Notes under the pieces: generated by a model
What the model was told of the DNA's origin: nothing
Databases searched by the model: none
Seen by the model: only the letters and a program-made list of their open reading frames with translations
Made by a program: the position numbers and the translations under genes
Source of the DNA: Candidatus Thorarchaeota archaeon
GTDB lineage: Archaea > Asgardarchaeota > Thorarchaeia > Thorarchaeales > Thorarchaeaceae
Direction of reading: 5' to 3'
Assembly: GCA_019057475.1 (NCBI GenBank)
Contig: DXJO01000026.1
Span: 1 to 58,194 of the forward strand
DNA length: 58,194 bases
Shown here: positions 8,881-17,463 of the stretch, piece after piece
Position numbering within the stretch: the first letter of the stretch is position 1
Layout of the letters: each line of letters opens with the position of its first letter

Positions 8881-9150
8881 TCATTCCTGAAGCCAGCTAT
8901 CTTCTTGGCCTAGGGAACCAGTTCCGCGCCGACGCAATATGCAGAACACAATGGTACCCATAATCACTAGTCCCAGAGCTAAAAGTCCTATGATGGAAAC
9001 TACGACCATCGGTGTTTCAGTTGTAATAATCTGCAGAATCTCAATCCTCAGTCTACTATCTACACGTGGCAATAAAAGGGAGAGGGCGGGGGCTGTGCCC
9101 CCACCTGAGGTATTGCTACCGTTCATTGTAAGTTGTACAAAGTTGGACAC
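8881..9150 (-). CDS. Small single-helix membrane protein, possibly the remnant end of a surface protein
   Basis: Reading frame of 89 residues with a polar start, the linker ITTETP, one strong hydrophobic helix (about 48-70: VVVSIIGLLALGLVIMGTIV) and a basic RRR stop followed by a short acidic tail. This is the same C-terminal anchor layout seen in the large surface proteins of this window, but there is no signal peptide and no extracellular domain. It may be the surviving end of a degraded surface-protein gene or a true small membrane protein. GTG at 9150 would be the start. Function unknown. Confidence 0.4.
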   Translation of the reverse strand: MSNFVQLTMNGSNTSGGGTAPALSLLLPRVDSRLRIEILQIITTETPMVVVSIIGLLALGLVIMGTIVFCILRRRGTGSLGQEDSWLQE

Positions 9151-9289
9151 CGAAGTCCAGTACGTCCAGAAAACGGCACTGGACTACTCCGTGAGGAACC
9201 TTCGCAGGTGTGTCATATTCCTCAGAGATCAATGTCGTATTGCTCCATATAAAGCCCACAATAGAATTGTCCACGTATGTCCAACTTTG
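9138..9289. repeat. Nested inverted repeats, possibly a small mobile remnant
   Basis: CAAAGTTGGACA at 9138-9149 has its exact reverse complement TGTCCAACTTTG at 9278-9289. Inside, AGTCCAG (9154-9160) pairs with CTGGACT (9178-9184). The ~150 bases enclosed hold no convincing gene. Size and terminal inverted repeats resemble a miniature inverted-repeat element, but no target duplication was found. Confidence 0.35.
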
Positions 9290-9302
9290 CACCATCTGTT
9301 TA

Positions 9303-11036
9303 CTACCCTCTCTTCTTGAGTTCTTCTTCTCGCAGCTGTCGTCTCAATATCTTCCCGACGGCAGTCATTGGTAGCGAGTCTACAATCGCGACCTCACGAG
9401 GACGCTTGTATCCAGCTAGCCGCTCCTTAGCCCACGCAACGATCTCTTCCGGCGTTGCGGTTTCGCCGTCCTTTAGGACCACATACGCCTTCACGTACTC
9501 ATTGGTTGGGTCATCCTCTCGTGGCAATCCAATCACACCTGCCATCTTGATCTTGGGGTGCTCATACAGAGTATCCTCAACTTCCCGCGGGTACGCCTTC
9601 AAACCACCGACATTGATCATGTCCTTTTTCCTGTCCGAAATGGCAAAGAAGCCTTCTTCGTCCATGTGACCAATGTCACCTGTGAGGAAGTACCGCCTGC
9701 CACTAAATTCTCGGAACACCTCAGCTGTTTCTTTGGGTTTGTTGTAGTATCCTTTCATAACCTGCGGTCCACTGAGAGCTATCTCTCCAACCTCACCCTG
9801 GGGCAGCTCTTTGGATCCTGTTTCAATGTCGACGATTGTCGCATATGTGTTACTGATTGGCATTCCAATTGAACCAAACTTGCGAGTGGTCCTGGATGGC
9901 GGATTTCCGTGGGTCAACGGCGATGTTTCCGTCAGGCCATAGCCCTCAAACAAGGTGCCGCCTGCCACTGACTCAAAGAGTTTGGCCAATTCTGGAGGCA
10001 GAGGTGCGGCTCCAGACGCACAGACCTTGAGGCTTGAAAGGTCGAAATCTTTCACCTTTGGGTGATTTGCGATTCCTGCATATAGCGCAGGAACACAGTG
10101 CAGTATTGTGCCCTTGTTTTTCGCTATTGCTGCAAGCAAATCTGTCATTGGTGGTTTCCCTGCTCTTGGATCGGGGATGCAGATCACCCTATTGGCTTGA
10201 CGAACACAGGTTATCATTGTCAGCGTCAGACCGTAGCTGTGATACCACGGAAGGGCGCCCACGTATACTTCCTCACCTTCTATCAGGTTGTTAGGAGGCT
10301 CAAGTTGAGCCCACTCGTGCATCTGCTCCACATTGCTGGTCAAGTTATAGTGGGTCAACTCCGCACCTTTCGGTGTGCCTGTTGTCCCGCCAGTGTACAT
10401 AATCAAAGCTGCATCTTCTTTGGGGTTGACTGACACTTCAGGTGCCTTCGCCTCGTAGTTGGCCATGATGTCCTTGTAGAAGACGGTGATGTCCTCGTCG
10501 TAGGACGGACTCTTGGGGATTTTGCCTAGGAGACCTCCTATTACGGCTTTCATCTTCGAAATGAATTCCGCGGCGCTACAGACAACCACAGTCTTAACAT
10601 CGGTGCCCTTTATGGCTTCGTATGTTAATGGTGTGAACTTTTGATGGTCAAAGCAAAACACCGCGACAGCACCAGAATCCTTCAACTGAAAGTTCAGTTC
10701 ACGTGCCGTGTACGACGGATTGCACGTAACCGTGATTCCTCCGGCTTTCAAGATGCCAAAGAACACAGGAGGATAATGGGGCATGTTGGGTAAGAAAATC
10801 GCGACCCTATCGCCCTTCTTGATTCCTTTACTAGCAAGGAAATTAGCAATCCTATCAGCGCTCTCTCTCACCTGCGAGTAGGTCTGATTATTGCCGGCCC
10901 ACATTGTGTATATCTTTTCGCCGTACTTGTCGGCAGTCCTATCAAGCATTGCGAAGAGGGGTTCCTCTGGAAGCTCCAGAGATTTTTTCACTTTCTCTGG
11001 CCACTTTCCGCCTTTGTGCCATAACATTTCTTCCAT
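9303..11036 (-). CDS. AMP-forming acyl-CoA synthetase
   Basis: Adenylate-forming enzyme of 577 residues that activates a carboxylic acid with ATP and CoA. All core motifs are intact: the P-loop MYTGGTTGTPKGAEL, GYGLTETSP, the hinge region YFLTGDIGHMDEEGF then SDRKKDMINVGG, and the catalytic Lys in GKILRRQLR near the C-terminus. Overall it resembles long- or medium-chain fatty acid:CoA ligases; chain length cannot be decided. It faces the 2-hydroxyacyl-CoA dehydratase operon and may supply its acyl-CoA substrate. An operator-like dyad (11073-11100) surrounds its TATA element, suggesting repression in response to an acid or acyl-CoA. Confidence 0.92.
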   Translation of the reverse strand: MEEMLWHKGGKWPEKVKKSLELPEEPLFAMLDRTADKYGEKIYTMWAGNNQTYSQVRESADRIANFLASKGIKKGDRVAIFLPNMPHYPPVFFGILKAGGITVTCNPSYTARELNFQLKDSGAVAVFCFDHQKFTPLTYEAIKGTDVKTVVVCSAAEFISKMKAVIGGLLGKIPKSPSYDEDITVFYKDIMANYEAKAPEVSVNPKEDAALIMYTGGTTGTPKGAELTHYNLTSNVEQMHEWAQLEPPNNLIEGEEVYVGALPWYHSYGLTLTMITCVRQANRVICIPDPRAGKPPMTDLLAAIAKNKGTILHCVPALYAGIANHPKVKDFDLSSLKVCASGAAPLPPELAKLFESVAGGTLFEGYGLTETSPLTHGNPPSRTTRKFGSIGMPISNTYATIVDIETGSKELPQGEVGEIALSGPQVMKGYYNKPKETAEVFREFSGRRYFLTGDIGHMDEEGFFAISDRKKDMINVGGLKAYPREVEDTLYEHPKIKMAGVIGLPREDDPTNEYVKAYVVLKDGETATPEEIVAWAKERLAGYKRPREVAIVDSLPMTAVGKILRRQLREEELKKRG

Positions 11037-11072
11037 GATTTATTCTACTCCACTACTCTCTCATCGAATCCA

Positions 11073-11100
11073 ATGACCGTATATGTCAAAAGACGGTCAT
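11073..11100. promoter_or_regulatory. Operator-like dyad around the acyl-CoA synthetase TATA box
   Basis: ATGACCGT (11073-11080) and ACGGTCAT (11093-11100) form an 8-base dyad with a 12-base spacer. The spacer region on the minus strand contains ACATATAC, the best TATA element for the acyl-CoA synthetase gene (ATG 11036). A third half-site ATGACCGT occurs at 11177-11184, nearer the divergent dehydratase operon. Binding here would block TBP/TFB access. The cognate regulator is not identifiable in the window. Confidence 0.55.
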
Positions 11101-11269
11101 GAACCAATAGCTGGATATCACATCAGTGCTTGATATTTCCTTCTGCTTCCCTTTTTGAGCATGTTATGGCCGCCTAATGACCGTTCAACACAACAAATAA
11201 GATGGTACGGCAACATAGGGCTCTATTACTAGTGTCATAGAGAGGACCCACGGCTGAAGGGATGATCGA

Positions 11270-12481
11270 GTGAGCAATGCACAGGCGACCGAGCAATCCG
11301 AACGGATATTGAAGCAGTTAGTTGACAAAGGCAAACCAATCTTAGGCTATGTGTATCCACACACTCCGCTTGAGATTATAATGGCACACGGCATGATGCC
11401 TGCACTCCTATTTGCGAATCCTACGGTGATGGGCTCCTACGAGGCGAGCCTGCAAACATTCGCCTGCTCTTTTATCCGAAATATGTTCAGCCAAAGAGTC
11501 CATGATCAGCTTCCGTATGTTGACGGAATAGTATTCCCTGGAAACACTTGTGATTCTCTCCAGAATCTTGCCGATATCTGGCATCTACGATTCCCCCAGG
11601 ACAAGATTTTTCGACTGACATATCCCGCAGGAGACCAGGGTGAAGCTGCTGTTCAATACTTTGCAGAAGAACTCAGAATCTTCAGCAATTCATTGCAGGA
11701 TGCGTATGGTTCCCCATTTTCTGATGATGCCTTCAGGCTGGCAGTCGATTTAGTCCAACGATTCCGCAACGCAGTCCAGTTTCTCTATGCGGCTCGGCTT
11801 CTTCAGCCAAGTTCAGTACCATACCACCGAATTGCGGCATTCGTAAGGGAGTTCCACTCAGCTCCTCTGGAAACGGTAGTTGACGAACTAAGGCCAATCG
11901 TGAATGATGTAGAGCGCAGCTTAGCGGAAGCAGGACGGGTCGACTCCACTAAGGCATTGCAGCACGCCCTTCTGGAGCGAAAATTAGAGGATGTTTCGCT
12001 TCCATCTGATTTGCCCACTCCACGAATTGCCATAGTAGGAGGAATGACCGAACCGCAGGCGATAGCTGAATTGGTCAACGCCGTCTCGAAAGTTTCAAGC
12101 ACTGCAATTGTGTTTGACTTACTCTCGTTTGGTTTCAAGACGATATTTACACCAATGCCGGCATTAGAGGGTGATTCATTCGAAACTATGGCACGTTCAG
12201 TGCTCGGTGCTCTGCTAGAGCCCACACAAGAAGGCCTCCCGAAGCGTCTTGAATTCCTAAAGGATGTACTCACTCACTTGGCCATTGATGGGCTGATAGT
12301 GTGTGAACAGTCTTTCTGCGATCCAGATGTGTTCGAGGCACCGTCGCTCCTAGCAGTTGCATCAGAGGTTGGGGTACGGTCTGTACGGCTTCCGGTTGAC
12401 CCGGAATTCTCGGATCGTGCACGACTAGAAGGGAGAATCCAGAGCTTCCTAGAAACTCTCGCACACGGGGGTGCAGCGTGA
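11270..12481 (+). CDS. 2-hydroxyacyl-CoA dehydratase, HgdB/BcrB-like subunit
   Basis: First subunit (403 residues) of a two-subunit iron-sulfur dehydratase or reductase of the HgdB/HadC/BcrB superfamily. These enzymes use single-electron ketyl radical chemistry to remove water from 2-hydroxyacyl-CoA or to reduce benzoyl-CoA-type rings. N-terminal family features include YVYPHTPLEIIMAHG and the Cys-bearing GIVFPGNTCDSLQN, where Cys residues ligate a [4Fe-4S] cluster in homologues. GTG 11270 is the only reasonable start; an ATG eight bases earlier meets a stop after three codons. It overlaps the next gene by one base. Its partner and activator follow, so this is a complete three-gene system; the substrate is unknown. 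Confidence 0.82.
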   Translation: MSNAQATEQSERILKQLVDKGKPILGYVYPHTPLEIIMAHGMMPALLFANPTVMGSYEASLQTFACSFIRNMFSQRVHDQLPYVDGIVFPGNTCDSLQNLADIWHLRFPQDKIFRLTYPAGDQGEAAVQYFAEELRIFSNSLQDAYGSPFSDDAFRLAVDLVQRFRNAVQFLYAARLLQPSSVPYHRIAAFVREFHSAPLETVVDELRPIVNDVERSLAEAGRVDSTKALQHALLERKLEDVSLPSDLPTPRIAIVGGMTEPQAIAELVNAVSKVSSTAIVFDLLSFGFKTIFTPMPALEGDSFETMARSVLGALLEPTQEGLPKRLEFLKDVLTHLAIDGLIVCEQSFCDPDVFEAPSLLAVASEVGVRSVRLPVDPEFSDRARLEGRIQSFLETLAHGGAA

Positions 12482-13683
12482 TGTCAGAGAAGGCGTACAG
12501 AGTACTGGAATCTCATAATTTCCTACAGGGTGTAATGTACCGCTATATGCTAGAAGGACATGCTGCGAGTGAAGAAGGTAAGCTGGCATGGGTCACCTCC
12601 GGATTTCCCGTGGAGATTCCTGTTGCAATGGATGTGGGCGTATCATATCCTGAACAGTACGGGGCTATCGTTGGCTCAGAAAAGGTTGGTCCCAAGCTGT
12701 GTGGATATGCAGAGGAGTTAGGTTACTCGCAAGAGCTCTGCTCCTACGCTCGGGCGAGCATCGGATCTGTGAAATATCCCGAAGAGAGTCCATTGGAAGG
12801 ACTTCCAGCCCCCCAAGCGCTATTGGCATGCAACAACATCTGTGGAACTGTCCTGCGATGGTACGACGCCATTTCTCAAATGATTGGCGCTCCCGTATTC
12901 CTTGTAGACACACCCCCTCTTGAGGGGGAACAGCTTCCTCACCATATTGCCTATGTTCGTCATGGTCTTGATAACCTGGTTAGCTTTCTGAGTGAGCAAT
13001 TCGGCACAACACTAAAAGAGGATAAGCTTCGTGAAGTGACGGACCTATCAACAGAAACTATCGGCGTTTGGACACAGTGCCTCGAGGCGTGCAAGAACAA
13101 GCCCTCTCCTCTCAACTGTGCAGACCGCTTCTTGGCGATGGCTCCGGTCGTCGCTATTCGTGGGAGGGACTACACCTTGGAATACTATCAGACGCTTCTC
13201 AATGAGGTCAAGGACCGAGTTGCCAACGGTCTTGGGGCAATACGTGACGAAAAGGTCCGACTTCTCTGGGATAATATTCCTCCATGGTTCCGCGTATTCC
13301 GCATTATGGGATCACTTGCTAAGAGGGGCGTGGTCTTCCCCGCGGATACCTACACACATGCGTGGACAGGGTCGTTCAAGGACGAGGACCGGATGGATAG
13401 CATTGCATCTATGTACTCCAACGTATACCTGAATAAGGGACTCGAGGCCAAGATCGACAAGATGTGCGGTCTCATAAAGGACTATGACTTGGATGGCTTT
13501 GTCATGTTCTCTGTCAGGTCATGCAAACGCTATTCCTTGGGACAGCTCGTATCAAAGGAACTCGTATCGGAGAGAACCGGGGTGCCTGGAGTAGTCATAG
13601 AAGGCGATATGGTTGACTCGCGTCTCCAAAACGATGCGCAGGTGGAAACTCGTTTGGACGCACTGTTGGAGATGTTACTGTAG
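12481..13683 (+). CDS. 2-hydroxyacyl-CoA dehydratase, HgdA/BcrC-like subunit
   Basis: Second subunit (400 residues) of the same enzyme. The family hallmark CNNICGTVLRWYDAISQMIG followed by PVFLVDTPP is clear around residues 119-147, and further conserved Cys residues occur at CADRF and in the C-terminal VMFSVRSCKRYSLGQ. These positions bind the active-site [4Fe-4S] cluster and substrate in characterised relatives. ATG 12481 overlaps the stop of the previous gene (TGATG), indicating translational coupling. With an acyl-CoA synthetase across the divergent promoter, a hydroxy acid or aromatic acid pathway is possible. The sequence alone does not separate dehydratase from benzoyl-CoA-reductase-like function. 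Confidence 0.84.
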   Translation: MSEKAYRVLESHNFLQGVMYRYMLEGHAASEEGKLAWVTSGFPVEIPVAMDVGVSYPEQYGAIVGSEKVGPKLCGYAEELGYSQELCSYARASIGSVKYPEESPLEGLPAPQALLACNNICGTVLRWYDAISQMIGAPVFLVDTPPLEGEQLPHHIAYVRHGLDNLVSFLSEQFGTTLKEDKLREVTDLSTETIGVWTQCLEACKNKPSPLNCADRFLAMAPVVAIRGRDYTLEYYQTLLNEVKDRVANGLGAIRDEKVRLLWDNIPPWFRVFRIMGSLAKRGVVFPADTYTHAWTGSFKDEDRMDSIASMYSNVYLNKGLEAKIDKMCGLIKDYDLDGFVMFSVRSCKRYSLGQLVSKELVSERTGVPGVVIEGDMVDSRLQNDAQVETRLDALLEMLL

Positions 13684-13713
13684 GTTGCGATTGCTTTGAT
13701 ACAAGAATCGAAA

Positions 13714-14493
13714 ATGGGCATCGGTCTTGATCTCGGTTCCACAACCACTAAGGGGGTCCTTGTGGATAAGAGTGGCAAAGTCATTGCGGCCCACCTGATA
13801 CCTACGGGAGCGATAGCATCCAAGGCTGCAGAAACTGTTCTCGAAGAGCTGACAAAACTCTCTCAACTCGAATTGGGCGATGTTTCTACGGTGAGCACTG
13901 GATATGGAAGAACACAAGTGAAGTTCGCGCACGAGTCAATCACGGAGATAACCTGCCATAGTGTGGGAGCCCATAATCTGAACCCGGGCATCAAACTCCT
14001 CATTGACGTTGGTGGTCAGGACTCAAAGGTAATACGCATCGGTTCGAATGGCAGACCAACTGACTTCGAACTCAACGATAAGTGCTCAGCAGGCACGGGT
14101 AGATTCCTCGAAGTCATGGCAAGGGTTCTAGAGGTTTCAATTGACGAGCTTGGCCCACTCGCGCTGAAGTCGAAATCTCCATGTCCAATCAGCAGCACCT
14201 GTACAGTGTTTGCTGAGAGTGAGGTTATCGGGCGTATTGGCTCTGGAGAGAGTCCGGCAAATATCGCGGCAGGGGTTCACCAAGCAATGGCTGCAAAGAT
14301 CAGCACATTATCACGACGTGTTGGTATAGCTTCTCCAATTGGCGTGACAGGGGGCGTCGCACGCAACCCAGCGTTTCGCAACTATCTCTCCGCGGCACTG
14401 AACTGTGACCTTTGGATGCCCGAAGAGCCACAGCTGACAGGGGCTCTTGGTGCAGCAATCCTTGCTATTGCGAGAGCATCCGATACAGTATGA
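13714..14493 (+). CDS. hgdC: ATP-dependent activator of 2-hydroxyacyl-CoA dehydratase (HgdC/BadF family)
   Basis: Activator of 259 residues that injects one electron into the dehydratase at the cost of ATP. The ASKHA ATPase fold is shown by the phosphate-1 loop GIGLDLGSTTTKG, the adenosine region GVTGGVARN and the central IDVGGQDSKV. The two Cys that bridge a [4Fe-4S] cluster across the homodimer are present in NDKCSAGTGRF and SSTCTVFAESE. The electron normally comes from reduced ferredoxin or flavodoxin, fitting the ferredoxin-rich metabolism seen here. I take ATG 13714; a TTG six codons earlier is possible. It lies 30 bases after the second subunit and completes the operon. Confidence 0.92.
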   Translation: MGIGLDLGSTTTKGVLVDKSGKVIAAHLIPTGAIASKAAETVLEELTKLSQLELGDVSTVSTGYGRTQVKFAHESITEITCHSVGAHNLNPGIKLLIDVGGQDSKVIRIGSNGRPTDFELNDKCSAGTGRFLEVMARVLEVSIDELGPLALKSKSPCPISSTCTVFAESEVIGRIGSGESPANIAAGVHQAMAAKISTLSRRVGIASPIGVTGGVARNPAFRNYLSAALNCDLWMPEEPQLTGALGAAILAIARASDTV

Positions 14494-14679
14494 TTCATTA
14501 AGATTCTCAATTGAGAGCGCCTAAGTTCGTGTTCCGATTCGGATTTCTGTCGCGCTGTGTATCTGCGTGGTCAAAGATATCAGTCGGGACACTATGATAT
14601 GTTTCCTGACCGCCAAAGATAATAAGAAAATCTAATGCGGGCGGACTCGATATACACAGTTGAGTTGTGGTGATTCTAC

Positions 14680-15024
14680 TTGGACCTAATCCTTGGATTT
14701 GCTCTCGTACTCGTTCTGAGTCTGCTTTTCGCAGGAGTGATCATTCTATTGGGTAGGTCTGTGGCACCTAAGGCACGGACAACTGGAGCCGCAGTTGAGT
14801 CGTACGCCTGTGGTGAACCAGCCTTTGAGGGTGGCAAGATACAGTTCAACCTGCCCTTGTTCAACTATGCTCTCTACTTCCTGTTCTTTGAGAGCCTCGG
14901 GTTTGTCCTATTCCTCTCCTGGCAGAGTCCTGGACTGGTTGTGATTGCTTATCTGCTCGTGACACTCGTTGCTGCAATGTACGTTTCGCTCACTCCAAAA
15001 GAGCTAGGACAGGAGGCTGTGTAG
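14680..15024 (+). CDS. Complex I subunit A-like membrane protein (NuoA)
   Basis: Membrane subunit of 114 residues with three helices. Between helices 1 and 2 it carries the NuoA loop signature ESYACGEP, and helix 2 reads LFNYALYFLFFESLGF, matching the conserved F-x-x-F-D/E-x-E pattern of NuoA/ND3. In complex I this subunit contacts the junction of the peripheral arm and the membrane. The start is TTG 14680 behind GGTGAT. It is the first gene of a six-gene cluster in nuo order (A-B-C-D-H-I). NuoA beside a large subunit that keeps all nickel ligands is unusual. Confidence 0.85.
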   Translation: MDLILGFALVLVLSLLFAGVIILLGRSVAPKARTTGAAVESYACGEPAFEGGKIQFNLPLFNYALYFLFFESLGFVLFLSWQSPGLVVIAYLLVTLVAAMYVSLTPKELGQEAV

Positions 15025-15678
15025 ATGGGCTTTTTCCAGAAATTAGTGAACAAGGCGCGTGTAAAATCACCATTCGTTTTCCACTTCAACTCAGGCAGCT
15101 GCAATGGCTGTGACATTGAAATAATTGCGTCGCTGATGCCCAGAATTGACATCGAGCGTTTCGGCATGAAGCTAGTCGGAAGCCCGCGTCATGCTGATAT
15201 CATGCTCGTGACCGGGCCTGTATCCCATCAGATTGCACCACGACTGAAGCGAATCTACGACCAGATGGCTGAACCAAAGTTCGTGGTGGCAGTGGGTTCC
15301 TGTGCTTGTAGTGGAGGCGCATTTCGTGGTGGCTATGCAACGTTGGGAGGCGTAGATCAAGTTATTCCTGTGTCTGCTTACATCCCGGGATGTGCTCCCA
15401 AGCCGTCAGCCATCGCATATGGCGCGTACAAGCTCCTTGAGCGCCTCTCGGAAGTGTGGGATCTGGTGGAATCCATCCCTATAGAGAAGATTCCAATCCG
15501 AAAACACAAGCGCAAGGCTGATTTCTTGCCTCATGATCTTGATGATATGGACCCCCCACCAAGCTCAGTGATTCAGGAGTTATTTGCACCTGACGGTGAC
15601 GAGTCAAAGAACCGGCCGCTAATTTCAGAGGATGACCCCACGATAAGAACGCGAAAGGAGTCAAAGAAAGATGAGTGA
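15025..15678 (+). CDS. Group 4 [NiFe] hydrogenase small subunit (NuoB-like)
   Basis: Iron-sulfur subunit of 217 residues that carries the cluster next to the active site. It has GSCNGCD near residue 27, as in Ech/Mbh hydrogenases, not the CC pair of true complex I NuoB, followed by GSCACSGG and PGCAPKP, giving four ligands for a [4Fe-4S] cluster. The core ends near residue 150; the last ~65 residues form a charged, Pro- and Asp-rich tail that is longer than usual. It begins directly after subunit A's stop codon and overlaps the next gene by eight bases. Electron donor is presumably ferredoxin through the NuoI-like subunit. Confidence 0.93.
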   Translation: MGFFQKLVNKARVKSPFVFHFNSGSCNGCDIEIIASLMPRIDIERFGMKLVGSPRHADIMLVTGPVSHQIAPRLKRIYDQMAEPKFVVAVGSCACSGGAFRGGYATLGGVDQVIPVSAYIPGCAPKPSAIAYGAYKLLERLSEVWDLVESIPIEKIPIRKHKRKADFLPHDLDDMDPPPSSVIQELFAPDGDESKNRPLISEDDPTIRTRKESKKDE

Positions 15679-16234
15679 TATAGAGGCAGAGAAGATTACT
15701 GAGCATCATCCAGCGCCAAGAGAGGGCCACGAGGCTGAGTATGAGCTTCTGGAAGAGATAATGGGTGATCTCAAAGACTCAATAATCGAAGAAGGCACCT
15801 ACGTCCACAAGCAGCCAAGGAGAATCTTTGTGCAGATTCATCCCGAGAAGATACGAAACGTAGTCCGGCACATGCTCGACAAGTACGAAATGTGGCAGTT
15901 CATTACTGTTTCAGGGAGAGACTTGGGCGATGATCTTCAGGCATGTTATCACTTCGTCATCAATGACAGGAAGATAGCCATCACGTTCAGACTCAATGTA
16001 CGGAGAAACAAGCCAGAGCATCCGACGATTTCAGATCTGGTCCCCGCTGCCGAGTTCATAGAGAATGAAGTGCGGGAGTTATTCGGCATAGTGCAGGTCG
16101 GTCATCCCAATGTTCGCCGCATAGAGCTTCCCGAGGACTGGCCGGCAAATGAATACCCGATGCGGAAAGACTGGGAAGATCTGCGAGGCCTGATGAAGAA
16201 GTCTAGGACCACGGGTCCCAAGGAGGGGGTCTGA
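15671..16234 (+). CDS. Complex I/hydrogenase 30 kDa subunit (NuoC-like)
   Basis: Structural peripheral-arm subunit of 187 residues. The NuoC/EchD fold is recognisable from about residue 50 onward: a segment QIHPEKIRNVVRHM, the ALTFRLNV-like strand (ITFRLNVRRN), SDLVPAAEFIENEVRELFGI and the family ending HPNVRRIELPEDWP followed by YPMRKD. The first ~45 residues are acidic and extra relative to short homologues. It binds no cofactor but scaffolds the small and large subunits. It overlaps the small-subunit gene by eight bases and is followed by the large subunit after one base. Confidence 0.92.
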   Translation: MSDIEAEKITEHHPAPREGHEAEYELLEEIMGDLKDSIIEEGTYVHKQPRRIFVQIHPEKIRNVVRHMLDKYEMWQFITVSGRDLGDDLQACYHFVINDRKIAITFRLNVRRNKPEHPTISDLVPAAEFIENEVRELFGIVQVGHPNVRRIELPEDWPANEYPMRKDWEDLRGLMKKSRTTGPKEGV

Positions 16235-16235
16235 G

Positions 16236-17462
16236 ATGACCTCAGCTGGCAAGAGGATTGTTATTCCTCCTCGAGTGACAATACCAATCGGACCACAGCA
16301 TCCGGCTCTGAAGGAACCAGGGATGTTCAAGCTCACTGTGGAGGGTGAACACATTGTTGATGCAGTGGTGAACATTGGCTACAACCATCGGTCAATAGAA
16401 AAGATTGGCGAAAACAACACACACCTTCAGAACCTCTACCTTGCGTCACGTATCTGCGGCATATGTTCTGCTACCCATAACGGGAACTACGCTCAAGCCG
16501 TGGAATTCGCCGCTGAGGCGGAGATTCCAGAGCGTGCCAAGTTCATTCGTACGCTGATCTGGGAATTAGATCGAATACACAGCCATATTCTGTGGCTCGG
16601 AGTAGCCTTCCACGAAGTGGGCTTTGATACAGCATTCATGCTGTCCTGGCGTGATCGAGAGATTGTCATGGACATGCTAGAGAACATTTCTGGGAACAGA
16701 ATTCACCATGATATGAGCACGATAGGCGGAGTCCGAAGAAACATATCCGATGTCCAGAAGGAGCAGATGCTAAGGGGCTTTGACAAGCTTGAAGAACGAA
16801 TGGCCTTCTACCGCGATGTTGCGATACATGAGAAGACGTTCTGGAATCGTGTTGATGGCGTTGGCATGCTTGAAGCTCCAATCGCAAAGAAGACGAGTGC
16901 TGTTGGACCCACCGGCAGAGGCTCTGGTCTTAAGGTAGATGTCAGGTTCAATGACCCAACGCAGGCTTACATCCCAATGATGGATACGGGTGACTTCGAG
17001 ATGATCCTGTCGGACAGGGGTGATGTGGCAGGTAGAGCAGTAGTCAGAGTAATTGAAACAATCGAAGCCATCAATATGAGCAGATGGCTCTTGAACAACA
17101 TGCCTGATGGACCCATTCGTGAGAGGGTGCGGCCCAGAATACAACCCAATGAAGTGCTTGCTAGGCATGAAGCACCCCGCGGCGAGCTAATCCACTACTT
17201 GGTCACAAATGGCACAAACAAGCCGGACCGGTGGAAGGTGCGTGCACCTACCTACAATAACTGGACTAGCATGGCACACTGCCTACGTGGCGATTACCTT
17301 GCAGATGCGCCAATCATTCTTGCGGCTATTGACCCCTGTTACAGTTGTACTGACAGGGTAGTAATAGTCGATGGGAATGACGAAACTATGCGATTGGTCT
17401 CTTTGGACAACCTCAGAATAGAGAGCAACAAGTGGCACAAAGAACATCCAAGAAGGGAGTGA
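16236..17462 (+). CDS. Group 4 [NiFe] hydrogenase large subunit (NuoD-like)
   Basis: Catalytic subunit of 408 residues. Both nickel-binding pairs are intact: RICGICSATH (Cys 74 and 77) near the N-terminus and DPCYSCTDR near residue 367. True complex I NuoD has lost these, so this protein is a hydrogenase producing or oxidising H2. About 33 residues follow the second motif and may be removed by a maturation protease, as in other group 4 enzymes; no such protease is encoded in the window. The gene lies in nuo order between C and H subunits. Assignment to a named subgroup needs a phylogeny. Confidence 0.94.
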   Translation: MTSAGKRIVIPPRVTIPIGPQHPALKEPGMFKLTVEGEHIVDAVVNIGYNHRSIEKIGENNTHLQNLYLASRICGICSATHNGNYAQAVEFAAEAEIPERAKFIRTLIWELDRIHSHILWLGVAFHEVGFDTAFMLSWRDREIVMDMLENISGNRIHHDMSTIGGVRRNISDVQKEQMLRGFDKLEERMAFYRDVAIHEKTFWNRVDGVGMLEAPIAKKTSAVGPTGRGSGLKVDVRFNDPTQAYIPMMDTGDFEMILSDRGDVAGRAVVRVIETIEAINMSRWLLNNMPDGPIRERVRPRIQPNEVLARHEAPRGELIHYLVTNGTNKPDRWKVRAPTYNNWTSMAHCLRGDYLADAPIILAAIDPCYSCTDRVVIVDGNDETMRLVSLDNLRIESNKWHKEHPRRE

Positions 17463-17463
17463 A

